Under the pieces are notes generated by a model that was not told the origin of the DNA, made no database searches, and saw only the letters and a program-made list of their open reading frames with translations. This document shows positions 56,887 to 64,000 of a DNA stretch of 64,000 nt, in pieces; position 1 is the first letter of the stretch, and each line of letters begins with the position of its first letter. The DNA is from Streptomyces sp. P9-A2 (GTDB lineage Bacteria; Actinomycetota; Actinomycetes; Streptomycetales; Streptomycetaceae): contig NZ_JAZIFX010000001.1 of the NCBI RefSeq assembly GCF_036634175.1, forward strand, positions 4,278,001 to 4,342,000, read 5' to 3'. The position numbers were made by a program, and so were the translations under genes.

Positions 56887-57379
56887 TCAGCGGCTGATGG
56901 CCTGGATCTCCTGCGCCGTCATGCCCTGGGTGGTCTCGAAGGTGCCGTTGGGCAGGTCGCCCTGTGCACCACCGGAGCCCCCCCAGGAGATCTTCCAGGT
57001 GATCGATGCTTTGAGCTGGTACGTGGCCCCACCGCTCGCACGCTGGTAGGTGATGCCGCACGGCGGAGTCTTGTCGGCGTCACCCTTGGCGTACGCAGTG
57101 CCGATGGAGCCGTCGTCGTCGATCGTGCAGTCGCCGGAGGCCGGGTATGTCACGGCGTCCTCGGTCCCGGGCTCCAGATGCAGTGCGACCGGCTTCGCGG
57201 TGGCCCCTGCCCGCAGACCGGTGTTCGGCAGTTCGGCGCACACCTTGACGTCCTGGAAAGTGGCCTTGTCCAGCCACACCCACGTGGGCAGTTTCACCCC
57301 CTCCAGAACCACGGGCGGTCAGCAGCAGGGCCGCCGGTGCGGTGAGCGCAGCCGTCACGAGCCGGGCGGGGCGATACAC
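56887..57379 (-). pseudogene. Lipoprotein-like gene broken by a one-base frameshift
   Basis: A GTG start (GGAG upstream) gives a signal-like MYRPARLVTAALTAPAALLL, then TARGSGGG. The downstream frame (VKLPTWVWLDKATFQDVKVC; PCGITYQRASGGATYQLKAS) is open to the stop. Removing one base from the C5 tract (plus 57297-57301) joins them into 163 residues. The expected lipobox cysteine is Arg (CGT rather than TGT), so anchoring would also be lost. A secreted member of the WXG100 operon that has decayed, or a sequencing error; the second defect favours decay. Confidence 0.65.
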
Positions 57380-58169
57380 AGTGAACTCCGGTGAGGCGGG
57401 GGCAGCTCAGGCGAACCAACGCTATCCGTGACCCTGAAGTGACACTAGGGCGGGTCCTGCTGAGCGATGGGACGAGTGAGACAGAACATCGTAAGGTGGA
57501 AGTAGCAGCAACCGACAGCCTCCCGTCGAACCCACCCACGCCGTTCGGGTTTGCTCAGCCTGATCTTCGGCGTGGCCCTCATGCTGCTTGGCATATGCCT
57601 CATCACGGGCCTTGGGTGGATCGCGACGCGAATCTACGTTTTCCACGCTTCCTTCATGAACCCCGGACAGGCCGTCCCGGCGCAATACGGCACGTCGGAT
57701 TGTTCAGGATCTTGGTGGACACCGGCTGGGTCGTGACATCCTTTCCGCTGAGGTAGCGGACCCTCAAATGAGACAAGGCGCGCCGGAGCACCTCCGGCGT
57801 GCCTTTAGCTTTCGAGCCCAACGGGGTCGGCTCACTCGCTCGTCTGCTGGATCGATTAGCTGACGCGAGGAACTGCTGTCGCTGTAGGCGGCTGTAGACC
57901 TGGAGACAGCAAACGCGCGCCGCTTCAGCGCAGGTCAGAAAACCCCCGCCCACTCCGGGCTCCCAGGTGAAGACTTGGAAAGCGTGCTGGCGCCCCCTGT
58001 CCCAAGCGCCTACGAAGTTTTGGGAGCCATCTGGGAGCCGAGCCACTTCCCCCAGTCTTCCCGACGCCACGGGAGGCCCACCGACTCCGATGCCCTGGCC
58101 TGCGCGAACAGCAACTCCGACAGGTAGGGCATCTGTCGGAACCTCATTCGGGATGAAAGGGGCGTGAGT
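57380..58169. other. Island end: gene-poor region before the intact aminotransferase
   Basis: About 790 bases with several short frames on both strands but no ribosome site or family pattern. It should contain the foreign end of the youngest inserted block, yet no integrase or excisionase is visible. Confidence 0.45.
57551..57736 (+). CDS. Doubtful small membrane peptide
   Basis: 61 residues from TTG with one strong hydrophobic helix (LSLIFGVALMLLGICLITGL). There is no ribosome site, and the upstream part of any longer gene is missing. It is possibly a remnant; listed only because the hydrophobic stretch is not random-like. Confidence 0.2.
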   Translation: MLSLIFGVALMLLGICLITGLGWIATRIYVFHASFMNPGQAVPAQYGTSDCSGSWWTPAGS

Positions 58170-59351
58170 TCAGGGAGCCAGGCGTTGCAGGCGGCCGGCG
58201 GCCTCGGTGAGAACCGCGTCCTTTTTGCAGAAGGTGAAGCGGACTTGGCTGCGGCCGGCTGCTGGGTCGTCGTAGAAGACGGATACGGGGACGGCGACGA
58301 CGCCGCAGCGTTCGGGGAGGGCGCGGCAGAAGGCGTAGGCGTCCTTCTCGCCGAAGGGGGTGATGTCGGTGGTGATGAAGTACGTGCCCCGGGGCTGGTA
58401 GACCTCGAAGCCGGCGGAGCGCAGGCCGTCGCCGAGCAGGTCGCGCTTGCGGTGGAGGTCGGCGCGGAGGCTGTCGAAGTACGCGTCCGGCAGGCGCAGC
58501 GCTTCGGCGACCGCGTACTGGAAGGGGCCCGCGCTGACGTAGGTCAGGTACTGCTTGGCCGTCCGGACGGCGGTCACGAGTTCCTGGGTACTGGTCACCC
58601 AGCCGACCTTCCAGCCGGTGAACGAGAAGGTCTTGCCGGCGCTGGAGATGGTGACCGTGCGGTCGCGCATGCCGGGGAAGGTCGCCAGGGGGACGTGTTC
58701 GGCGTCGTCGAAGACGAGGTGCTCGTACACCTCGTCCGTCACCACCAGCAGGTCGCGTTCCACCGCCAGCTCGGCGATCGCGGCCAGTTCCTCGCGGGTG
58801 AGGACGGTGCCGGTCGGGTTGTGCGGGGTGTTGATCAGCAGCAGGCGGGTGCGGTCGGTGACGGCGTCGCGCAGTTCGTCGAGGTCGAGGTGGAAGCGGC
58901 CCTCACGGGGGCGCAGGGTGACCGGCACACGCGTGGCACCCGCCATCGCGATGCAGGCCGCGTACGAGTCGTAGTACGGCTCCAGGGCGACCACCTCGTC
59001 GCCCGGCTCCAGCAGGGCGAGCAGCGACGCGGCGATCGCCTCGGTGGCGCCCGCGGTGACCAGGACCTCCGTGTCGGGGTCGGGGGTGAGGCCGTAGTGG
59101 CGTTGCTGGTGCGCGGCGATCGCGGTGCGCAGTTCGGGGACGCCGGGGCCGGGCGGGTACTGGTTGCCGCGGCCGTCCCGCAGCGCCCGCACCGCCGCCT
59201 CCCTGACCTCCTCGGGACCGTCGGTGTCCGGGAAGCCCTGGCCCAGGTTGATGGAGCCGGTGCGCAGGGCCAGGGCGGACATCTCGGCGAAGATCGTGGT
59301 CCCGAACCCGGCGAGCCGGCGGTTCAGGAGGGGACGTGCGCTGGAGGTCAT
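58170..59351 (-). CDS. dapC: Class I PLP aminotransferase (dapC-like), intact
   Basis: 393 residues. Substrate and fold motifs: TTIFAEMSALALRTGSINLG, then GQGFPDTDGP; TPHNPTGTVL; TDEVYEHLVF; and the PLP lysine in SSAGKTFSFTGWKVGWV near residue 238. This is the orthologue family of S. coelicolor SCO3658/S. avermitilis dapC, N-succinyldiaminopimelate aminotransferase of lysine/peptidoglycan synthesis (recalled). I chose the ATG with AGGA 8 bases upstream; an ATG three codons earlier is possible. The C-terminal third, starting at GWVT, is duplicated three times downstream, so it is a hotspot for integration. Confidence 0.88.
   Translation of the reverse strand: MTSSARPLLNRRLAGFGTTIFAEMSALALRTGSINLGQGFPDTDGPEEVREAAVRALRDGRGNQYPPGPGVPELRTAIAAHQQRHYGLTPDPDTEVLVTAGATEAIAASLLALLEPGDEVVALEPYYDSYAACIAMAGATRVPVTLRPREGRFHLDLDELRDAVTDRTRLLLINTPHNPTGTVLTREELAAIAELAVERDLLVVTDEVYEHLVFDDAEHVPLATFPGMRDRTVTISSAGKTFSFTGWKVGWVTSTQELVTAVRTAKQYLTYVSAGPFQYAVAEALRLPDAYFDSLRADLHRKRDLLGDGLRSAGFEVYQPRGTYFITTDITPFGEKDAYAFCRALPERCGVVAVPVSVFYDDPAAGRSQVRFTFCKKDAVLTEAAGRLQRLAP
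58603..58650 (-). promoter_or_regulatory. Candidate attB for a TG1-like integrase inside the aminotransferase gene
   Basis: The stretch encoding SSAGKTFSFTGWKV matches, as I remember it, the attB of actinophage TG1 in dapC. It is intact here. The displaced fragments start just downstream of it. The exact core is not provable by eye. Confidence 0.45.
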
Positions 59352-59500
59352 GCCGGCCATCCTGCGCCGAACCTCTGGAGTTGCTCAACTCTGCTTTGGG
59401 CCGTGCGGGCATCGGGCATCTCCCGTCCACACGCGTGAGCGAGGCACCCACGGGGGGTCGCTTCGAGTGCATCACGGGGGAGCGAAAGGACGGTGACGTC

Positions 59501-59746
59501 ATGGTCATCGGCATCATTCTGACTCTGGTCTTCGCGTTGGTCGTCGGGCTTGTGGTGGCGGGACGGCGCCGCCCCGCGCGCCGGTCGCACCGCGGCGGCG
59601 GCGGAAGCGGGATCGGAGTCGGCGGGAGCAGCGGAGGCGCCTGGTGGGCGGGCGGTGACGGGGGCGGGGGAAGCTCCGACGGGTCGTCCTGTGGGGGCGG
59701 GTCGTCCTGCGGAGGCGGCGGCGGATGCGGCGGGGGCGGCGGCTGA
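59501..59746 (+). CDS. Small membrane protein with Gly/Cys-rich tail
   Basis: 81 residues. One N-terminal transmembrane helix (VIGIILTLVFALVVGLVVAG), a basic RRRPARRSHR stretch, then a low-complexity tail of Gly, Ser and Cys (SSCGGGSSCGGGGGCGGGGG). AAAGGA lies 10 bases before the ATG. Similar Gly/Cys tails occur in Streptomyces small membrane proteins of unknown role; the four cysteines could bind metal. Confidence 0.65.
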   Translation: MVIGIILTLVFALVVGLVVAGRRRPARRSHRGGGGSGIGVGGSSGGAWWAGGDGGGGSSDGSSCGGGSSCGGGGGCGGGGG

Positions 59747-60199
59747 CGGGGGCGGCCGGGAGCAGTCGGGGCATCCGCCCCGGGAGGCAGTGGGGTCCGC
59801 GTCCGGGCGGGCCCCACTGCCGCGTTTCACGCCGGATGGGCGCAGGGTGGGCGCCGGATGTACTCCGGGTGCGCGCCAGGAGTGCGCCAGGCATGCGCCA
59901 GGAGTGCGCCAGGTACGCGCCGGGAGTGCGCCAGGTGCGCGCCGGGCTCGCCCTCCGTGAACAGGTGAGCTGATGAGCCCCCGAGGGGATGGAAACCGCA
60001 CGAAGTTGGGTAAAGACGCTGTGGTGGGGCCATAGTTCATGGTTTCCTCTCATTACCAGCGCAGCCCTCGGACCTCCTGCGGACCTCATCCGACCGGTCG
60101 ACGGGCTGGCGGGCCGAACCCCGGTACTACCGGGGCGTGACGGGCGCCCGCATCTTCCTTTTCCCGCCCCTTCTCCCTGTGCGTTTGCGGAGCCGTTCC
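59747..60199. other. Intergenic region with an 11-bp tandem repeat
   Basis: About 450 bases. It includes the repeat listed next and the upstream region of the DUF2617 gene. No gene recognised. Confidence 0.5.
59871..59947. repeat. Seven imperfect copies of an 11-bp unit
   Basis: Units of the form [GA][TC]GCGCCAGGN: gcgcgccagga, gtgcgccaggc, atgcgccagga and so on, seven head to tail. Confidence 0.85.
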
Positions 60200-60718
60200 A
60201 TGCTCACGACCCTGACCACCTCCTACACCGACACGCGTGCGGCCGATCTCGCCTGGGCCCTGGGGTGCGAGCCGCTGCCCGCGCTGGCCACGCTCGACCT
60301 CGAACTGACGGGGGCCAAAGTCCAGTTGAGGCTCCTCGGCGCGTCCCACCAGGTGCTGCTGGAGGAGGAGCAGGGCGTCTGTTCGGAGACCGTGGCGTGC
60401 ATCCGGGGCTCCAGAACGCCTCTTCCGCTGGGCGTCGCCACCCGGGTGGGCGACTGGGAGTACGAGTTCGCCGCCCGTGTGGAGATGCTCTCCCCGGGCT
60501 CCTTCGCGGGCCGTGCCCAGGAACTGCTCGCCCTGGTCTCCGACCATCCGCGCGGTCTCGCCGGCGTGTTCCCCGGGAGCCCGCACGCGTTCACCGCGAT
60601 GCTCGCCCAGCGCCAGGGGAGCCAGGTCCACTGGCGGACCTGGCACGCCTATCCGCAGGACGGCCAGGTGGTGGCGACCCGGACACGGGTGGGTGTGCGG
60701 GTGAAGGCGGCGGTGTGA
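60200..60718 (+). CDS. DUF2617-family protein
   Basis: 172 residues. Family pattern MLTTLTTSYTDTRAADLAWA at the start and QVHWRTWHAYPQDGQVVATR near the end; function unknown. GGAG lies 7 bases before the ATG, so an in-frame 21-codon extension is rejected. In Streptomyces it commonly sits next to the spermidine-synthase-like gene that follows (recalled). Confidence 0.85.
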   Translation: MLTTLTTSYTDTRAADLAWALGCEPLPALATLDLELTGAKVQLRLLGASHQVLLEEEQGVCSETVACIRGSRTPLPLGVATRVGDWEYEFAARVEMLSPGSFAGRAQELLALVSDHPRGLAGVFPGSPHAFTAMLAQRQGSQVHWRTWHAYPQDGQVVATRTRVGVRVKAAV

Positions 60719-60860
60719 GTGCCGTGTGAGCGCCGTGCGCGCGGTGTCCCGCCGGCGACCCGCGCGAGGTTTTCCGGTTGTACCAACATCGGTCAACGGT
60801 AAACAAACATCACACGTGTGGGTGACGATCCGCAGTGGAGGCGTGACGTAACGTCGCAGG

Positions 60861-62582
60861 GTGATCGAACAGCAGGCCCCAGCTCCGCCCAGCTCCGCGC
60901 AGCCCCGGGACAGGCTGCGCGACAGCGACAGCGACAGCTATAGCGGTAGTGGCAGTGGCGGAGGCGGAGGCGGAGGGGACGACTCGGGCAGTTCGCTGCG
61001 GCTGCCCGTGCGGCAGGGCACCGGGCGGTTTCTGGTGCTCGCGGGTGTGTTCGTCTGTGCGGCCTGCGGGCTGGTGTACGAACTCGAACTGGTCGCCCTC
61101 GCGGCGTACCTGATGGGCGACTCGGTCACCCAGGCGTCGGTCGTGCTGTCCGTCATGGTCTTCGCCATGGGCATCGGCTCGCTGGCCGCCAAGCGGCTGC
61201 GGCGGCACGCGGCGGCCGGTTTCGGCGCCATCGAGGCCGCCCTCGCCCTCGTCGGCGGATGCAGCGCGATGGCCCTGTACGCCGTCTTCGCCTGGACCGG
61301 CGACTGGGGTGGCCCGTGGGCATACGGTCCCCCTGTCCTGCTGGTTGTTTTCTCGCTCGCCGTCGGCCTGCTGATCGGGGCCGAGGTGCCGCTCCTGATG
61401 GAGCTGATCCAGCGGATCCGCCGCCAGGACGCGGGCGGCGCGGTGGCCGACCTGTTCGCCGCGGACTACGTCGGCGCCCTCGTCGGAGGGCTCGCCTTCC
61501 CGTTCCTTCTCCTGCCGTTCCTCGGCCAGCTGACGGGGACACTGATCACCGGCGCGGTCAACACGGTGGTCGGCGGCGCGCTGGTGCTCGGCCTGTTCCG
61601 GCAGGATCTCACCCGCCGTGCCCGCCGGCTGCTGATCGTGGCCAACCTCTGCGTGCTGACCGTCCTCGCCTCGGCCACCGTCCTCGTCGACGACTTCGAA
61701 CGGGCCGCCCGCCACGCCATGTACGGCTCGGACGTCCGGGTGGCCCTGCGGACCGACGTACAGGAAGTGGTGCTCACCGGCGACCGGGACGGCCGATCCC
61801 TCGACCTGTTCCTCGACGGCCGGCTCCGGGTCAGTAGCCGGGACGAACTCCGCTACCACGAGGCCCTGGTACACCCCGCGATGACCGGCCCGCACGAGCG
61901 TGTGCTCGTCCTCGGCGGCGGCGACGGGCTGACCGCCCGCGAAGTGCTGCGCCACCCCGGCGTGCGGCGGGTCGACGTCGTCGAACTCGACGCGGGCGTG
62001 CTGCGGCTGGCCCGCCACGACCCCGCCCTGTCCGCGCTGAACGGCCACGCCCTCGACGACCCGCGCGTACGCGTCACCACCGAGGACGCCTTCGACTGGC
62101 TGCGCGGGGCGCCCCCGGCCGCGTACGACGTGGTGGTGTCCGACCTGCCGCACCCGGAGATCACCGCGAGCACCAAGCTGTACTCGCGGGAGTTCTACGG
62201 TCTGACCCGGCGGGTGCTCGCCCCCGGCGGGCGGCTCGTGGTGCACGCCGGGCAGGTGACGTCCCTGCCCGAGACGTACTGGACGGTGGAGTCGACGCTC
62301 CGCTCGGCCGGCTTCCGCACCGTCCCGTACGGCACGGGCGGGCGGCCTGCCGGTCTCGTCACCGGACCCGCCCGCACCCCGGCGGACACCACCCGCGCCC
62401 TGCGCGACCGGGGTTTCGTCCTCGCCGCCCGTACGGACCCCGAGCTGCGCCTGGACCCGTCCGGCCCTCGCCCGCGCACCCTCACCGACAACTCCCTCGC
62501 CGCCGGAGCGCGGGCCGCCGAGCGCACTCGTGTCCCCGGTCTCCCGGCGTCGACGCTGATCCATCCCCGGTACGCGCGGTGA
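60861..62582 (+). CDS. speE: Membrane-fused polyamine aminopropyltransferase-like protein (SpeE domain)
   Basis: 573 residues. A disordered Ser/Asp/Gly start (to ~45), then seven or so transmembrane helices (~52-270), then a SpeE-type methyltransferase-fold domain with [36 protein letters not shown] and [11 protein letters not shown]. Typical actinobacterial membrane-fused spermidine synthase. Whether it makes spermidine is unproven; the Tyr and Asp residues of the active site should be checked by alignment. The GTG start is 6 bases after a TAACGT -10-like hexamer without a ribosome site. Confidence 0.85.
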   Translation: MIEQQAPAPPSSAQPRDRLRDSDSDSYSGSGSGGGGGGGDDSGSSLRLPVRQGTGRFLVLAGVFVCAACGLVYELELVALAAYLMGDSVTQASVVLSVMVFAMGIGSLAAKRLRRHAAAGFGAIEAALALVGGCSAMALYAVFAWTGDWGGPWAYGPPVLLVVFSLAVGLLIGAEVPLLMELIQRIRRQDAGGAVADLFAADYVGALVGGLAFPFLLLPFLGQLTGTLITGAVNTVVGGALVLGLFRQDLTRRARRLLIVANLCVLTVLASATVLVDDFERAARHAMYGSDVRVALRTDVQEVVLTGDRDGRSLDLFLDGRLRVSSRDELRYHEALVHPAMTGPHERVLVLGGGDGLTAREVLRHPGVRRVDVVELDAGVLRLARHDPALSALNGHALDDPRVRVTTEDAFDWLRGAPPAAYDVVVSDLPHPEITASTKLYSREFYGLTRRVLAPGGRLVVHAGQVTSLPETYWTVESTLRSAGFRTVPYGTGGRPAGLVTGPARTPADTTRALRDRGFVLAARTDPELRLDPSGPRPRTLTDNSLAAGARAAERTRVPGLPASTLIHPRYAR

Positions 62583-62663
62583 GCCGCGACCGCTGAGCCG
62601 CGACCGCTGAGCCGCGGCCACTGAGCCATGACCACTGAGCCATGACCACTGAGTCACGGCCGC
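62580..62663. repeat. Six copies of a 14-bp tandem repeat beginning at the stop codon
   Basis: Unit TGAGCCGCGACCGC and variants (TGAGCCATGACCAC, TGAGTCACGGCCGC), six head to tail. The TGA of the first copy is the stop of the speE-like gene, and each copy carries a stop in that frame. Confidence 0.93.
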
Positions 62664-62762
62664 CGGTCCGTGCCCCTCGGACGGGTGTCCGAGTCGTGCC
62701 CGCTGCGCCTTTCGTGCCGACGGGGATACAGTCCGGCGTTCCCGTGGGTAGGCTCCGCAGTC

Positions 62763-63659
62763 ATGGAGCACGAGGTGTTCGTTCCGGTTCCGGTGGAGCG
62801 GCTCAGGGAGGCGCTGGACGATCCCGCACGGGTCGCCCGCGCGGTGCCGGGGCTCCAGCACGACGCCGGAGCCGATCCGGTCACCGGCCGGCTGAAGGTC
62901 CGCATCGGCAGCCACTCCATCACCTATCGGGGCGCCGTCCGGGTGACCCGGCGGGACGACGGTTCCTACGCCGTCGAGGGCGACGCCGTCGAGACCCGCG
63001 GCACCGGCACCGTGAAACTGGCGCTGCGGCTGAGGCTGCGGGACACGGAGGGCGGTGCCACACTCGCCGTCGACGGCACGGCGACAGCCGACGGCCGGGT
63101 CACGGGACTGCCGCCGGACGCGGTGGCCTCGACGATGGCCCGCCTGCTGAACCGCTTCGCGGCGAACCTGGGGACGACTGCGGGTACCACGGCGGAGGAG
63201 GATCCCGGGAAGGGAACGCCCGACGAGGAGACGCCCGACGAGGGGACGTCGTCCTCGGAGGAGCCCTCAGCCCCGGAGTCGCCTTCGGTTCCCTCGGTTC
63301 CCTCGGTTCCCTCGGCTCCCTCCGTCCCCGACGCGGAGATCTCCCTGCCGTCCCCCGGACCCGGGCTGCCGAACGATGTGGACGACGTGGACGAGACAGT
63401 GGACGGGCCGGTGGGTGAGGAGGACGGGGAGGACGGCGCCGACGAGGACACCGTCGCCGAGGCCGCGCACGCGCGCCGCACCATGATCGGCCGCAGCGCC
63501 GAAGAGGTGGACCACGCTCCGCCCCGGGGCCGCTACGCGCCCGTCCCCGTCCCCCAGACCGTCTCCGTCTCCACTCCGCTGCGCTGGGCCGCCCCGGCGG
63601 CCGCCCTGGCGGTGGCCTCGGCGATCGTCGCGGTGCGGGTCCTCCGCAGGCGCGGCTGA
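62763..63659 (+). CDS. SRPBCC (CoxG-like) protein with C-terminal membrane anchor
   Basis: 298 residues. Residues 1 to ~145 form an SRPBCC/CoxG-type fold (VFVPVPVERLREALDDPARV; GRLKVRIGSHSITYRGAVRV; GTGTVKLALRLRLRDTEGGA). A long acidic, Pro/Ser-rich disordered stretch includes VPSVPSVPSAPSVP, and the C-terminus is a hydrophobic helix followed by RRRG, a tail anchor. No CO-dehydrogenase genes are nearby. The ATG has a TAGGCT 8 bases upstream and no clear ribosome site (leaderless-type). Confidence 0.85.
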   Translation: MEHEVFVPVPVERLREALDDPARVARAVPGLQHDAGADPVTGRLKVRIGSHSITYRGAVRVTRRDDGSYAVEGDAVETRGTGTVKLALRLRLRDTEGGATLAVDGTATADGRVTGLPPDAVASTMARLLNRFAANLGTTAGTTAEEDPGKGTPDEETPDEGTSSSEEPSAPESPSVPSVPSVPSAPSVPDAEISLPSPGPGLPNDVDDVDETVDGPVGEEDGEDGADEDTVAEAAHARRTMIGRSAEEVDHAPPRGRYAPVPVPQTVSVSTPLRWAAPAAALAVASAIVAVRVLRRRG

Positions 63660-63728
63660 GGCCGTGTCCGGGAGGCGGGACCGGCCCGGCAGGCGGGGCA
63701 CTCTTGATCACCCCAGTAGGGTCGTCCC

Positions 63729-64000
63729 GTGAGTGACGAAGACATCACGCTGACCGCGGGCGACGCGGAGGTGACCGTACGGCCGGGGAACGGCGGGCGG
63801 GTCTCAGGACTGCGGGTCGGGGGAGTGGAACTGCTGCGGCAGGGCGACCGTTTCGGGTGCTTCCCGATGGTCCCCTGGTGCGGGCGGACCAGGGACGGCC
63901 GGTTCCGGGACGGGGCGACGGTCCGGCAGTTGCCGTTGAACGCACCGCCCCACGCCATCCATGGCACCGCCCGTGACGCGGCTTGGCGCACCGCCCGCAA
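63729..64000 (+). CDS. Aldose 1-epimerase family protein (partial)
   Basis: About 90 residues to the window edge. Family motifs: GNGGRVSGLRVGGVELLRQG, FPMVPWCGRTRDGRF and PHAIHGTARDAAW, the last holding the substrate-binding His. TAGGGT lies 6 bases before the GTG, again leaderless in type. Would interconvert sugar anomers or phosphosugar equivalents; specificity not visible. Confidence 0.88.
   Translation, partial: MSDEDITLTAGDAEVTVRPGNGGRVSGLRVGGVELLRQGDRFGCFPMVPWCGRTRDGRFRDGATVRQLPLNAPPHAIHGTARDAAWRTAR

Noticed and set aside
57654..58070. 138-codon minus-strand frame as an integrase remnant
   Set aside because: No tyrosine or serine recombinase motif is visible.

Overview
The window is high-GC actinobacterial chromosome, almost certainly Streptomyces. 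Supporting signs are strong G/C bias at third codon positions, many GTG and TTG starts, tightly overlapping operons, several leaderless-looking genes, a dnaK-grpE-dnaJ-hspR operon with HspR-type HAIR operators, and large LuxR-type regulators. All identifications come from reading the sequence and from recalled family knowledge; no database search was run.

Layout. (1) 1-1.3 kb: the end of one unknown gene and a Yip1-family membrane protein, separated by a perfect bidirectional hairpin. (2) 1.6-22.6 kb: a contractile injection system (CIS) locus. A minus-strand operon runs from sheath and inner tube through an assembly chaperone, a 52-residue protein, a 1238-residue VQR-repeat protein, a second tube-like protein, LysM hub, VgrG-like spike, gp25, baseplate J and tail protein I to a zinc-ribbon/transmembrane/discoidin-like protein. 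A second minus-strand pair encodes a DUF4255 (tube terminator type) protein and the AAA+ ATPase. Between them lie two plus-strand membrane proteins that share an almost identical 753-bp 5' part but end in a peptidoglycan-binding or a ricin-type lectin domain. No tail fibre or separate PAAR gene is visible, which fits the cytoplasmic CIS known from Streptomyces. Two LuxR-type regulators follow at 22.7-26.9 kb.

(3) 27.4-29.7 kb: a large membrane iron-sulfur oxidoreductase. (4) 30.3-34.7 kb: dnaK-grpE-dnaJ-hspR, with two HAIR operators over the dnaK promoter. (5) 35.2-36.3 kb: an orphan sugar-binding lipoprotein. (6) 36.6-40.4 kb: three paralogous HTH regulators, one broken by a frameshift in a G7 tract. 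They sit beside a small secreted peptide with four DSSWG repeats and a small protein resembling a Rieske domain without its cluster ligands. I regard this as a candidate undescribed signalling locus. (7) 41-45.7 kb: clpB under a perfect HAIR site, a YbjN-domain protein and a secreted serine hydrolase.

(8) 45.8-59.4 kb: an accretion island on a dapC-like aminotransferase gene. The intact gene is at 58.2-59.4 kb. Three displaced C-terminal copies (at 46.0, 47.4 and 53.1 kb) each start at nearly the same codon and carry related foreign sequence at the junction. They delimit cargo blocks: Uma2 nuclease; SWIM protein, SNF2 helicase and YefM-YoeB; and a WXG100/type VII-like operon with a frameshifted lipoprotein. 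(9) 59.5-64 kb: core-type genes for a Gly/Cys-rich small membrane protein, a DUF2617 protein, a membrane-fused spermidine-synthase-like enzyme, a tail-anchored SRPBCC protein and the start of an aldose 1-epimerase.
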